This document shows positions 1 to 8,815 of a DNA stretch of 52,774 bases, one piece after another. The position numbers were made by a program, and so were the translations under genes. How positions within the stretch are numbered: position 1 is the first letter of the stretch; each line of letters starts with the position of its first letter. The notes beneath the pieces were generated by a model. It worked only from the letters and a program-made list of their open reading frames with translations. It was not told the origin of the DNA and made no database searches. This stretch comes from an uncultured Gammaproteobacteria bacterium (GTDB lineage: Bacteria > Pseudomonadota > Gammaproteobacteria > Arenicellales > JAANXG01), in contig CAMYKW010000031.1 of assembly GCA_947259175.1 (NCBI GenBank), positions 1 through 52,774 on the forward strand. Direction: 5' to 3'.

Positions 1-151
1 GCACCGCAGCGCTCAGTCCGAGTGTGCCTGATTCCCCACCCGGCATCCCCGCGTCGATCGGACATGATCGTCATCGAATTGCTGACAAACTTAAAGTGTT
101 CTCCACGCCAATACCGGGTAGACTCCATCATGACCACGCAGTCGTCCCGGT

Positions 152-415
152 TTAAGTACGATGACTGCTTTGCGGACGACAGGACACTTTCTCAAACTTG
201 TATGGGAATTCCTTTCCCAGAAAATGACGGTGATCGCCTTTCCCTGTTTCATTGTCGTATCCGACCAACCGCTGGCCCTCCTTACCATAGTACAGCCTGT
301 ACTTCATTCCGTGCGGTCGGTTTTTCGTCGTGTCCGACAACTGCCAAATCACCATTTCTCGAATCGCTCCGTCTTCGAATCTTGTCTTTTTATGTAAGAC
401 TTTCCGCGCTTTTAT
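152..415 (-). pseudogene. Decayed TumE-type (DUF6516) toxin gene
   Basis: On the minus strand a frame reads from about 415 to a TAA at 152-154. It contains the stretch MVIWQLSDTT, then KYRLYYGKEGQRLVGYDNE and GKGDHRH, which I recognise as the signature of the TumE/DUF6516 toxin family. The family usually begins with Met-Lys-Ala. Here the matching codons are ATA AAA GCG (415-407), so the start codon appears mutated, and no ATG, GTG or TTG lies between the upstream in-frame stop and the internal ATG at 355-353. After the YKFEKV segment the C-terminus diverges and stops early. No TumA-like antitoxin is visible downstream. I read it as a dead toxin gene. Family assignment is from memory of the motif, moderately sure. 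Confidence 0.6.
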
Positions 416-428
416 TATATGGTTTTAT

Positions 429-451
429 ACACCATATAATATGTATGGTGT
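429..451. promoter_or_regulatory. Palindromic operator-like site before the TumE relic
   Basis: Perfect inverted repeat with 8-bp arms (ACACCATA and TATGGTGT) around a 7-bp AT-rich spacer. A consensus plus-strand TATAAT lies inside it (435-440). It ends 14 nt before the presumed start of the decayed TumE gene on the minus strand, which fits an autoregulatory operator. The binding protein is unknown. Confidence 0.45.
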
Positions 452-540
452 CAAAGACCGTATTAGTCATGGAGGTGGTTTTTTGTGTGGCATCAACGTT
501 TGATTTGCTGAATGCTCACCGCGGAGTTTGGCGGCAGGCA

Positions 541-633
541 GCTTGGCGACAATCGTCAGTAGATGGATAAGAAGCAGCGAAACGTTCTTCATTCCGTCCA
601 CAGATTACCAGAACTGCTGCCGACAACAAGATT
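541..633 (-). repeat. 93-bp repeat, copy A (inverted relative to copy B)
   Basis: The reverse complement of this segment aligns without gaps to 8827-8919 with 14 mismatches by hand count (about 85 percent identity). In the frame that is open in copy B it reads as a hydrophobic stretch followed by STDDC. Copy A lacks a start codon in that frame. The rest of 1-873 holds no gene I can support beyond the TumE relic at 152-415. Confidence 0.75.
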
Positions 634-873
634 GTGTCAGCGAATGAATTAGGGAGGAAATTGCTAATTGGACACCCACATGGTCCGTGGTCACTAAGCG
701 AACGCTTGCTGGTTATCCAATCTCGGGATTCTGTTGAGTCGCCTACATCTACAGTGCCCAGAAAACTGCGAAGGTGCCTGAACCCTCTAGCTGCGAGAGC
801 AAGCTCGCCCGAACGACTGTGGTAAAGTACCGAGTTTATTGATTCGTTCTCCATCAACGGAAGGCACCGGGGC

Positions 874-1371
874 TTGATTGTTGTTGTTATCGGCGTATCC
901 GCATCGGGCAAGAGCACGCTGGGCAAGGCGCTTGCGGCCGTGCTCGGTTGGGAGTTCATCGATGGTGACGATTTTCATCCGCCGGGCAACGTCGCCAAGA
1001 TGCGCCGCGGCGTGCCCCTGAACGACGCCGACCGGGCCCCGTGGTTGGTGGATCTGAACCGGCGAATCATGCAGGTCGATGAGGCCGGAGAGGATGCGGT
1101 GCTGGCCTGTTCGGCACTGAAGAAACACTACCGGGACATGCTGCGAGGCGGCATCCGTGACATCCGCTTCGTCTACCTTTGTGGCGATACCGAGCGGATT
1201 CGAGCGCGCATACGGGGACGCCAGGATCATTTCATGCCCGCCGGTCTGCTCGACAGTCAGATCGCCGCGCTGGAGCCGCCAGACAATGCGGTATTGGTCC
1301 GTATCGACCTGTCGACCAAGCAGCAGATAACGGAAGTACTACAGGCGTTGGCGCTGGATAGCGATACATGA
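874..1371 (+). CDS. gntK: Gluconokinase
   Basis: Phosphorylates gluconate to 6-phosphogluconate with ATP, in the cytoplasm. The 165-residue protein has the usual length of the family. It shows the P-loop GVSASGKST near the N-terminus, the IDGDDFHPPGNVAKM substrate segment, and the CSALKKHYRD and GRQDHFMPAGLLDSQ segments typical of GntK. The start is a TTG at 874, with a GGAAGG ribosome site about 10 nt upstream; the protein already begins at the first beta strand, so no earlier start is needed. The stop overlaps the next ATG as ATGA. It is the first gene of a lactonase, glucose dehydrogenase and glucosidase operon, which fits a role in feeding oxidised glucose to the pentose phosphate or Entner-Doudoroff route. 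Confidence 0.93.
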   Translation: MIVVVIGVSASGKSTLGKALAAVLGWEFIDGDDFHPPGNVAKMRRGVPLNDADRAPWLVDLNRRIMQVDEAGEDAVLACSALKKHYRDMLRGGIRDIRFVYLCGDTERIRARIRGRQDHFMPAGLLDSQIAALEPPDNAVLVRIDLSTKQQITEVLQALALDSDT

Positions 1372-2243
1372 AAAACTACGAAACCGAAATCAGCGCGACT
1401 GGTCTCGCTTTCCCCGAAGGGCCGCGTTGGCACGAAGACCGTCTCTGGTTCACGGATCAACATGCACGCAGGATCTATGCGATGCAAACCGCCGGCGCAT
1501 TGCAGACGGTGGCGGATACCTCGGACCTGCCCGGTGGGTTGGGCTGGCTGCCGGACGGCACGCTGCTGGTCGTCTACATGACCCAGCGTCGGATTATGCG
1601 CCTGTCAGGTACCGAGCTGCACCCCTATGCGGATCTCTCGCAACACGCCCGGTTTCACTGCAACGACATGGTCGTCGACGCGGTCGGGCGCGTCTACGCC
1701 GGCAATTTCGGCTTCGACCTGCACGGCGGCCAGGCGATGTGCGCCACAGAGATTGTGTTGGTCGATAGCGACGGCACTATTGAGCCTTTCGCCACCGACG
1801 TGGTTTTCCCCAACGGCAGTGTGATCACGCCGGACGGCAGGCAGCTGCTGGTCGCCGAGACCTTCGCTCGCCGCATCAGCGCGTTCGATCTGAATCGCGA
1901 CGGTCGCCTGCAGTCGCGCCGGGTCTGGGCCGAGCTGGGCGAAGCCACACCAGACGGCATCTGCCTTGACCGGGAAGGGGCGCTTTGGGTCGCCTCGCCC
2001 GGTAGCGGTGAACTCATCAGGGTGAAACAAGGCGGGGTTATCCTAGCGCGCTGCACGACCCGCGGCACGCCTTACGCCTGCATGTTGGGCGGCTACGAGC
2101 GCCGCACCCTGTTCGTCTGCAGCGCGGAGACGGATGACCCCGACCTGGCGGCGGAGCGCGAATCCGGTCGGATCGAACAGGTCGAGGTTGCGGTACCGGG
2201 CGCAGGGCGGCCGCGTGAATTAGCGACGGGAGGAGGACTGTAA
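1368..2243 (+). CDS. SMP-30/gluconolactonase-family lactonase
   Basis: A 291-residue six-bladed propeller protein of the SMP-30/gluconolactonase/LRE family, which hydrolyses sugar lactones in a metal-dependent reaction. Visible features are FPEGPRW (Glu17, expected metal ligand), FHCNDMVVD, the NGSVITPDG blade and TPDGICLD with acidic residues at the usual ligand places. It overlaps gntK by 4 nt, and its TAA shares a base with the ATG of the downstream dehydrogenase, so the three are translationally coupled. In context it would open glucono-1,5-lactone made by the dehydrogenase and pass gluconate to the kinase. The exact lactone cannot be told from sequence. Confidence 0.88.
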   Translation: MKNYETEISATGLAFPEGPRWHEDRLWFTDQHARRIYAMQTAGALQTVADTSDLPGGLGWLPDGTLLVVYMTQRRIMRLSGTELHPYADLSQHARFHCNDMVVDAVGRVYAGNFGFDLHGGQAMCATEIVLVDSDGTIEPFATDVVFPNGSVITPDGRQLLVAETFARRISAFDLNRDGRLQSRRVWAELGEATPDGICLDREGALWVASPGSGELIRVKQGGVILARCTTRGTPYACMLGGYERRTLFVCSAETDDPDLAAERESGRIEQVEVAVPGAGRPRELATGGGL

Positions 2244-3058
2244 TGAGAGTCTATCGAGCCGATGCATTGCGCGGTCAGCGGGCACTGGTTACCGGCGGGA
2301 GTTCAGGAATCGGGGCCGCGGTCTGCCGCGCCCTCGCGATGGCCGGCGCGCGGGTCGTGGTCAACTATTTGTCCAACCGCGACGAGGCCGAGCAACTGGT
2401 CAAAGAGATCCAGGCGGACGGCGGTGAGGCGATGGCCATCCAGGCCGATGTGAGCCAGGAAGCCGACGTGCAGCGGATGTTTCGCCAAATGATCGATACC
2501 TGGGGCAGCATCGAGATTCTGGTGGCCAATGCCGGCATTCAGCGTGATGCTGCGTTTCACCACATGTCGCTGGATCAGTGGAACATGGTCATGAACGTCA
2601 ATCTCACAGGCCAGTTCCTGTGTGCCCGCGAGGCGGTCCGCGAGTTCAACCGGCGTGGTGTCATCCCCGAGGTCTCGTGCGCCGCCGGCAAGATCATCAG
2701 CATGTCCTCGGTGCATGACATCATCCCATGGGCCGGCCACGTCAACTATGCCGCCTCCAAGGGGGGGCTGCTGATGTTCATGAAAAGCCTGGCGCAGGAG
2801 GTGGCTCGCCATAAGATTCGCGTCAACGCGATCTCACCGGGGGCGATTCGGACGGAGATAAACCGCAGTGCCTGGGAAACACCTGAGGCCGAGGCTGATC
2901 TGCTCCGGCTCATCCCCTACGAACGCGTCGGCGACCCGATGGATATCGGCCACGTCGCTGTGTGGCTGGCCTCCGATGCCTCAGATTACGTGACCGGAAC
3001 GACCATTTACGCCGACGGCGGCATGACGCTGTATCCCGGCTTCCGCGAAGGCGGCTAG
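2243..3058 (+). CDS. SDR-family glucose 1-dehydrogenase
   Basis: Classical short-chain dehydrogenase of 271 residues. The Rossmann motif TGGSSGIG starts at residue 17, NAG sits after beta 4, and Tyr169-x3-Lys173 (YAASK) forms the active site, preceded by a serine in SMSSV. The C-terminus ends in the YVTGTTIYADGG segment common to glucose 1-dehydrogenases. It would oxidise beta-D-glucose to glucono-1,5-lactone with NAD(P). The next residues after the GxxxGxG motif include VNYLSNRDEAEQL, which favours NADP or dual use, but this is weak. It sits directly after the lactonase gene with a one-base overlap. Another sugar or polyol as substrate cannot be excluded. Confidence 0.85.
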   Translation: MRVYRADALRGQRALVTGGSSGIGAAVCRALAMAGARVVVNYLSNRDEAEQLVKEIQADGGEAMAIQADVSQEADVQRMFRQMIDTWGSIEILVANAGIQRDAAFHHMSLDQWNMVMNVNLTGQFLCAREAVREFNRRGVIPEVSCAAGKIISMSSVHDIIPWAGHVNYAASKGGLLMFMKSLAQEVARHKIRVNAISPGAIRTEINRSAWETPEAEADLLRLIPYERVGDPMDIGHVAVWLASDASDYVTGTTIYADGGMTLYPGFREGG

Positions 3059-3085
3059 CCCAGCGCGCGGCAGGAGGCTGTTGTG

Positions 3086-5089
3086 ATGGCGTCTGCGCTG
3101 GTACCGCTGGAATGTGTGCTCGAGAACGCATCCGCTCAGCCGGACGAACGCGAATGGTGGATCAGCAACGGTATCGGTGGCTACGCCGGCGGCACCCTCG
3201 GCGGCGTATTGACGCGTCGCTACCATGGCCTGATGGTGGCACCGCTGCATCCGCCGCTGGGGCGCTATCTGATACTAGCCAAGGCCGACGCGGAACTGAT
3301 GGACGGCGAGACGCACACGCCGCTGCACAGCAATACCTGGCGTGGTGGCATCGTGGAGCCACAGGGGCATAGACATCTCGAGGCCTTTCGGCTGGATGGC
3401 CAGATACCGGTCTGGGACTTCGCCGTCGATGACCTGCGTGTCGAGCAGCGCGTATGGATGGATCATGGGCGCAACCAGACCCGTGTCGCTTTTCGTTGGC
3501 ACGGCGGTGAGCGCGCGAGGGCGCCTGTCGTGCGTCTGGGCCTAATCGCCAGCTACCGCGATCACCACGCCGTCAACCGGGCACACGGCTTCGAGATCGG
3601 CACCGAGGTGCTGCCGGATGGGCTTCAGCTGCATCTGCCCGATGGGCGCTTCGTTGAGGTGCGGTCCACCCAGGGCCATTTTAAAGTCGACGCGACCTGG
3701 ATCGAGGGCTTCTTTCTAGCACGAGAGCGCGAGCGCGGCCTTGAGGAGATCGATCACCATTTGCGCATCGGTCAGGTCGACATCGAGCTGTCACCAGATC
3801 GCTGGGTGGGCATCGGCGTGGCGCTGGGTACCCTGCAGACGCTAGATCCGGCAACATCTCTCGCAGCCGAGCGAGCCCGTATCGAGGCGTTCTCCAGCGC
3901 CGCACTACCTGGAATCGACAGGGCGGTGGTACCGGCCTGGATCGACCGGCTGGTGGTCGCGGCCGATACGTATCTGTTCCGGCGCCAGGCGCCCGATGGC
4001 GGTCAACGCGCCTCGGTCATCGCCGGGTATCCCTGGTTTGGCGACTGGGGCCGTGACACCATGATCGCCCTGCCGGGCCTCACGCTGGCCACCGGGCGGC
4101 CATCGGTGGCCCGGGATATCCTAGCCAATTTCACCGGCTTTGTAAGCGAGGGCATGCTGCCCAATGTGTTTCCCGGCGACGGTGAGACCCCACAGTACAA
4201 TACCGTCGATGCGGCGCTCTGGTTCATTGAGGCCTGGCGTGCGTATATCGCGGTCACGAACGACACCAAGGCCCTGAAGGACGCTTTCGCGGCGCTGGCA
4301 GAGATCGTTCACGCCTACCGCGACGGTACGCGATACGGCATCGGCATGGATCCCGAAGATGGCCTGGTGCGCGCCGGTATCCCGGGCCAGCAACTGACCT
4401 GGATGGATGCGCGCGTGAACGGGCGGGAGATCACGCCGCGCCACGGCAAGCCGGTCGAGATCAATGCGCTGTGGTACAACGCCCTGCGCAGCATGGCCGA
4501 TTTCGCACGCCGACTGGGACAATCGCCAGCCGCATTCGATACCCTGGCCGACAAGGTGACCGGGTGCTTCGCACGCTTCTGGCGCGGCGACGATGCCGGA
4601 CTGTACGACGTGCTGGATGGCCCGGACGGCCACGATGCCGCGATTCGCCCGAATCAGATCTTCGCCGTCAGCCTGAACCACTCACCGCTGGCCTCTGACA
4701 CCATGCGGCGCGCCGTCGTAGCCGAGTGCAGGGAGCATCTGTTGACGCCTTTCGGTCTTCGCTCGCTGTCGCCGCGGGATCCGTCGTATCGCGGGCGCTA
4801 TGCCGGCGGCGTCGCGGAACGCGATGCCGCCTATCACCAGGGTCCGGTCTGGGGCTGGCTGCTCGGTCATTATGCGCTGGCCGAGCACCGCGTGACGGGC
4901 CGCGCAGAGCCGGCGCGGCAACGCCTCGAAGCGATCGCCGGTCATCTTTGCCAAGCTGGGCTCGGCCAGGTCAGTGAGATCTTTGATGGAGATCCGCCGT
5001 ATACCCCGCGGGGTGCGCCGGCCCAGGCCTGGTCGGTGGCCTGCATCCTGGAGGCCTGGTGGAGACTGGCGCGCGAACAGGCACAATAG
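3086..5089 (+). CDS. Amylo-alpha-1,6-glucosidase-type glycogen debranching enzyme
   Basis: About 667 residues, matching bacterial GDE-type debranching enzymes (GH133). An N-terminal beta domain begins with EWWISNGIGGYAGGT and TRRYHGLMVA. The catalytic alpha/alpha barrel holds GYPWFGDWGRDTMIALPGL, LPNVFPGDGETPQYNTVDA, QLTWMDARVNG and KPVEINALWYNAL, all hallmarks of the family. It would remove alpha-1,6-linked glucose from limit-dextrin branches. An AGGAGG ribosome site (3072-3077) serves the ATG at 3086; a GTG at 3083 is equally spaced for use. It lies 24 nt after the dehydrogenase stop, and free glucose from debranching is a plausible substrate for that dehydrogenase. No signal peptide is visible, so it should act in the cytoplasm. 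Confidence 0.9.
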   Translation: MASALVPLECVLENASAQPDEREWWISNGIGGYAGGTLGGVLTRRYHGLMVAPLHPPLGRYLILAKADAELMDGETHTPLHSNTWRGGIVEPQGHRHLEAFRLDGQIPVWDFAVDDLRVEQRVWMDHGRNQTRVAFRWHGGERARAPVVRLGLIASYRDHHAVNRAHGFEIGTEVLPDGLQLHLPDGRFVEVRSTQGHFKVDATWIEGFFLARERERGLEEIDHHLRIGQVDIELSPDRWVGIGVALGTLQTLDPATSLAAERARIEAFSSAALPGIDRAVVPAWIDRLVVAADTYLFRRQAPDGGQRASVIAGYPWFGDWGRDTMIALPGLTLATGRPSVARDILANFTGFVSEGMLPNVFPGDGETPQYNTVDAALWFIEAWRAYIAVTNDTKALKDAFAALAEIVHAYRDGTRYGIGMDPEDGLVRAGIPGQQLTWMDARVNGREITPRHGKPVEINALWYNALRSMADFARRLGQSPAAFDTLADKVTGCFARFWRGDDAGLYDVLDGPDGHDAAIRPNQIFAVSLNHSPLASDTMRRAVVAECREHLLTPFGLRSLSPRDPSYRGRYAGGVAERDAAYHQGPVWGWLLGHYALAEHRVTGRAEPARQRLEAIAGHLCQAGLGQVSEIFDGDPPYTPRGAPAQAWSVACILEAWWRLAREQAQ

Positions 5090-5107
5090 ACGGAGGACAG
5101 TGAGCGT

Positions 5108-7810
5108 ATGAATGCAGAACGGGAAAGACTCGAGAACCAGCGCGAGGGGCGCGAATCCTGGGATCTGTGGGGTCCCTACCTCAGCGAACGCGGCTGGGGG
5201 ACGGTGCGCGAAGACTACAGCGCGAATGGCACAGCCTGGGAGTACCTGGATCATGACCAGGCGCGCTCGCGGGCCTATCGTTGGAACGAGGATGGCTTAG
5301 GTGGCATCAGTGATGCCGGGCAATACTTGTGCTTTGCCATGGCCTTATGGAACGGCCGCGATCCGATCCTCAAGGAACGCGCATTTGGCCTGACCGGCAA
5401 TCAGGGCAACCGCGGCGAGGATGTCAAGGAATACTATTTCTACCTTGATGCCACACCCTCGCACAGTTACCTGCGTTACCTCTACAAGTATCCGCAGCGC
5501 GAGTTTCCCTATCGCCGCCTGCTGGAGGAGAACCGGCGCCGCGGACGCGACCAGGAGCCGTTCAATCTGCTGGACAGCGGTGTCTTGGATGAAGATCGTT
5601 ATTGGGATATCGAGGTCGACTACGCGAAGGCCTCGCCGGAAAAGATCCATATCCGTATCGCGGCGCACAACCGGGGTCCGCAGCGCGAGACCATTCATCT
5701 CATCCCTATGCTGTGGTTCCGCAATACCTGGAGCTGGGGCGACGACGTGGACAGGCCGCTGATATCGAGGCACCCGGGCACCGATGGCGAGGGCTGGGCG
5801 GTGGAGGCGGATCACCCGGTACTGGGTCGCTATTACCTGCACGGTGCACAGCGCGCCGAGACCCTGTTCAGCGAGAACGAATCGAATGCCGAGCGCCTGT
5901 GGGGGGCACCCAATCCATCGCCCTATGTGAAGGATGCCTTTCACCGGCGCATCGTCGGTGCCGAAACTGGCGCCGTTAATCCGGACGGCCGCGGTACTAG
6001 ATTTGGTGCTTGGAGCCAATGGCAAGTGGAATCCGGGCAGTGGGTACACCTCGATCTAGTCCTGTGTCGCGACGCTCGACCGGACCTCAATGCCAACAGT
6101 GAGGTCGTCTTCTCATCGCGTCGGACCGAAGCCGATATCTTTTACGATGAAATGCTGCCCGAGGCCGGCCCCGAGGATCTGCGCATCCTGCGTCAGGCCA
6201 GCGCCGGCCTGATCTGGACCAAGCAGTTCTTTCATTATGATGTGGAGCGCTGGCTGCGCGGCGACGGCCATCCGCCGCCGCCCGGGCGTCAACAGGGGCG
6301 CAACCGGCACTGGCGGCATCTCAAGGCCAGGGACATCATCAGTATGCCCGATAAATGGGAGTACCCCTGGTTCGCCGCCTGGGACCTGGCCTATCACTGT
6401 GCTGCGCTGGCCCTGCTGGATGTCGATTTTGCCAAAGGCCAGATCGAGTTGATGCTCGATGAGCGCTATCTGCACCCCAACGGTCAGATCCCGGCTTATG
6501 AGTGGGCCTTTGGCGACGTCAACCCGCCGGTGCACGCGATGGGTGCGCTGAAGGTGTTTCGCGCCGAGCGCGTGCAGCGCGGCAAGGGTGATCTCCATTT
6601 TCTGCAGCGTGTGTTCAACAAGCTGTTGTTGAACTTCTCCTGGTGGATCAATCGTAAGGATGTGGAGGGGCACAATCTATTTGAAGGGGGGTTCCTTGGC
6701 CTGGACAACATCTCCGTCTACGACCGCTCGAAGCCGCTGCCGCACGGCTATACGCTCAAGCAGGCGGATGCGACGGGCTGGATGGCGATGTTCGCCCTGA
6801 ACATGACCGCTATGGCGCTCGAGCTCTGTGTCGAAGACCCAGATCACGAAGACATCGCGATTCAGTGTTACCTGCAATTCCTCGCAATTGCCGAGGCTAT
6901 TGCCGGTGAGGGCGAGACCGGCATGCCGTCGCTGTGGGACCCCGAGGCTGGTTTCTTCAAGGACCTGCTGGTAACCCCCGATGGTTCCGTACATCGGATC
7001 GACGTTTATTCGTGGGTGGGCCTGATCCCGCTGTTTGCGACCGAGGTCATCGACCAGCGTCTACTGTCCCATGCGCCACGCTTTCGTGAACTTCTCAGAG
7101 AGAACAAGGGAGGACTGTTTCGGGGAAGCTACATCTGTACCTGCCCCGACTGGGAAAACGAGCGCGGCGAACACCTGCTGGCGCTGGTCGATCACTCGAT
7201 GCTGCCGCGTATGCTGACGCGGCTGTTGGACGAGTCCCAATTTCTGTCGGACTTCGGCGTACGCAGTGTCAGCAAGGTCCACAACACGCACAAAGACCTC
7301 GGCTTTATCCCCGGCATCGGCCGCGCGATCATTGACTATGTCCCCGGCGAGTCCAACTCCTACTTGTTCGGCGGCAACTCGAACTGGCGCGGCCCGGTGT
7401 GGCTGCCGACCAATTACTCGCTGATCCAGGCGATCGAAAAGTTCCATCGCTTCCTGGGACCAGAGTTCACCGTTGCCGCCCCCTGCCTCGGCAATCAGCG
7501 GATCAACCTGAAGCAGATCGCCAATCTGCTCTCTGAGCGCCTTGTCGATCTGTATCGTCGCGATAATGACGGCGTCATCCCTGCCTTGCGGCGCGACAGT
7601 CGTTTTCACACCGACCCGTGGTGGCGGGATCTCACGCTGTTCTATGAGTACTTCCACGGCGAGACTGGTCGCGGTCTCGGCGCCGCTCACCAGACCGGCT
7701 GGACGGGCCTCCTCGCCAACTTGGTGATGCGTCGGTACGAAAAAGACATTACGCCGTGGAGCGGCCTGGATGCCGGGCGGAAGGCAGCCTGGATGGACGA
7801 GCTGGCGTGA
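5108..7810 (+). CDS. GH63/MGH1-like glucosidase
   Basis: A 900-residue protein of the large bacterial glucosidase group related to GH63 and mannosylglycerate hydrolase. Diagnostic stretches are the N-terminal ERGWGTVREDYSANGTAWE, the middle DKWEYPWFAAWDLAYHC and HPNGQIPAYEWAFGDVNPP segments, and SNSYLFGGNSNWRGPVWLP near the C-terminus, where GH63 enzymes carry catalytic acidic residues. The substrate is unknown; an alpha-glucoside is likely. A GGAGG lies upstream of the ATG, 18 nt after the debranching enzyme stop, so it closes the operon. No signal peptide is seen. In related genomes I recall this gene beside debranching-type glucosidases, which supports a role in cytoplasmic alpha-glucan or oligosaccharide use. 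Confidence 0.85.
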   Translation: MNAERERLENQREGRESWDLWGPYLSERGWGTVREDYSANGTAWEYLDHDQARSRAYRWNEDGLGGISDAGQYLCFAMALWNGRDPILKERAFGLTGNQGNRGEDVKEYYFYLDATPSHSYLRYLYKYPQREFPYRRLLEENRRRGRDQEPFNLLDSGVLDEDRYWDIEVDYAKASPEKIHIRIAAHNRGPQRETIHLIPMLWFRNTWSWGDDVDRPLISRHPGTDGEGWAVEADHPVLGRYYLHGAQRAETLFSENESNAERLWGAPNPSPYVKDAFHRRIVGAETGAVNPDGRGTRFGAWSQWQVESGQWVHLDLVLCRDARPDLNANSEVVFSSRRTEADIFYDEMLPEAGPEDLRILRQASAGLIWTKQFFHYDVERWLRGDGHPPPPGRQQGRNRHWRHLKARDIISMPDKWEYPWFAAWDLAYHCAALALLDVDFAKGQIELMLDERYLHPNGQIPAYEWAFGDVNPPVHAMGALKVFRAERVQRGKGDLHFLQRVFNKLLLNFSWWINRKDVEGHNLFEGGFLGLDNISVYDRSKPLPHGYTLKQADATGWMAMFALNMTAMALELCVEDPDHEDIAIQCYLQFLAIAEAIAGEGETGMPSLWDPEAGFFKDLLVTPDGSVHRIDVYSWVGLIPLFATEVIDQRLLSHAPRFRELLRENKGGLFRGSYICTCPDWENERGEHLLALVDHSMLPRMLTRLLDESQFLSDFGVRSVSKVHNTHKDLGFIPGIGRAIIDYVPGESNSYLFGGNSNWRGPVWLPTNYSLIQAIEKFHRFLGPEFTVAAPCLGNQRINLKQIANLLSERLVDLYRRDNDGVIPALRRDSRFHTDPWWRDLTLFYEYFHGETGRGLGAAHQTGWTGLLANLVMRRYEKDITPWSGLDAGRKAAWMDELA

Positions 7811-7889
7811 TGTACGCTTCAGACTTCTTTACGGTGCCGACAGCGACATTTCGAATTCTGTGCGTTTTCGTCGTCGTAACCCACGACCG

Positions 7890-8060
7890 CCGCCATATCT
7901 ATCACTTCAATGTCATCGCCCATCCCAACTCCATTATTTGGACAGCGCGACCAAATGGACGGGTGATTCAATCGCCAGAATAAGAACAGATTGTCGAGCT
8001 CCCTCGCGTCGGTGACCTGCATCACGAACATGTGCGCATGGCTGCTTGAGAAAAGATTAG
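7890..8060 (+). mobile_element. 3'-end relic of an rve-type transposase (copy 1)
   Basis: From 7954 to 8049 the codons align one-for-one with the last 32 codons of the transposase relic ending at 17457 (71 of 96 bases identical by hand count). The shared reading runs to ELPRVGDLHHEHVRMAA and a TGA. This copy has an internal TAA at codon 10 and its upstream part is frame-shifted and only loosely similar, so it is dead. The similarity continues a little past the stop toward the element end. It sits between the glucosidase operon and the VapBC cassette. Confidence 0.7.
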
Positions 8061-8096
8061 TAAATAGTGGCGACAACGATGAAAGCCGAATCACAC

Positions 8097-8516
8097 TCAA
8101 TCGACCCTGAACGGATTTGTAACTCGAACCGTCCCGTATTGTTGTCCATCGTTCAAATCTTCGCTGTATAGAGTCGTGGCACCTAAGGCATCAGCCGCTG
8201 CAATAAGTGCCGCATCCCAGTAAGATATCTGGTAACGTTCACTTATCTCCGCGGCAATCTTTACCAGGCTGGCATCAACAGCAAGACATGGAAAGGCGTC
8301 CAGTTGCTCTATCCATTCTAAAGCGTTGTCTGCACTTAACGTAACCTCTATCTTTCGCGTAACGGCTACGTAGAATTCTTGAAGCACCTGAGCTGAAAAG
8401 CTCACCTCTTCATGCTCGATGAGTTCCAAAGCGCGTTTGCGTTTCTTTTCTTCGGCACCTCGTCCTGCCGCAGCATATACAAGGATATTGGTGTCGAGAA
8501 AACACTCAACGCTCAT
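8097..8516 (-). CDS. PIN-domain toxin, VapC type
   Basis: A 139-residue PIN-domain ribonuclease. The acidic quartet expected of PIN domains is visible: Asp8 in FLDTN, Glu47 in QEF, Asp101 in YWDAALIAAA and Asp120 in LYSEDL. Proteins of this family cleave RNA with Mg2+ or Mn2+ and are held inactive by the partner antitoxin. The start overlaps the end of the upstream antitoxin gene by 11 bp, the usual arrangement for translational coupling. All key residues are present, so the toxin is likely functional. It lies in a decayed region with IS relics, in keeping with an acquired addiction module. Confidence 0.88.
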   Translation of the reverse strand: MSVECFLDTNILVYAAAGRGAEEKKRKRALELIEHEEVSFSAQVLQEFYVAVTRKIEVTLSADNALEWIEQLDAFPCLAVDASLVKIAAEISERYQISYWDAALIAAADALGATTLYSEDLNDGQQYGTVRVTNPFRVD

Positions 8517-8736
8517 GCAACTCGTCGCGGCTCCAGGTTTTCGATCCGAGTCGCGCCTTGGAACGGTTACTCAGTCGCCGGATACGCTGACGGGCTTGTC
8601 GCGCCCGATCTTCCCGCTCCGAGATGCGCGTCAGGTACTCGCGCACGAGCTGGTTGACCGACGAGTTTCGCTCTGTTGCGTAACGCCGTACGGTGGCGAG
8701 GACATTTTCGTCAACGGAAAGAGTGATGTTTTTCAT
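8506..8736 (-). CDS. Ribbon-helix-helix antitoxin of the VapC-type toxin
   Basis: A 76-residue protein whose first 45 residues fit a ribbon-helix-helix DNA-binding domain: MKNITLSVDENVLATVRRYA, then NSSVNQLVREYL. The basic C-terminus would wrap the PIN toxin. The ATG at 8736-8734 is preferred; a GTG two codons upstream (8742) is in frame. The predicted transcription start lies about two bases before the ATG, so the message may be nearly leaderless. The dimer probably binds the palindrome that overlaps the -10 box and represses its own operon. Confidence 0.82.
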   Translation of the reverse strand: MKNITLSVDENVLATVRRYATERNSSVNQLVREYLTRISEREDRARQARQRIRRLSNRSKARLGSKTWSRDELHER

Positions 8737-8740
8737 AAAC

Positions 8741-8773
8741 ACACAGTTTATGTGTTACTGTGCTTGCTGTCAA
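8741..8773 (-). promoter_or_regulatory. Promoter and operator of the VapBC cassette
   Basis: On the minus strand a perfect TTGACA (8773-8768) is followed by exactly 17 bp and TAAACT (8750-8745). The -10 box lies in a palindrome, ACACA-5-TGTGT, at 8741-8755, an obvious autorepression site. The expected transcription start is near 8738, two bases from the antitoxin ATG. Confidence 0.75.
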
Positions 8774-8815
8774 AAAAGTCAAACCTGTGGATGTCTAATT
8801 CCAAGATTTTGGTTA

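Noticed and set aside
22-570. 182-codon plus-strand open frame at the window start
   Set aside because: It runs antisense to the TumE relic and across the palindrome, with no motif or ribosome site.
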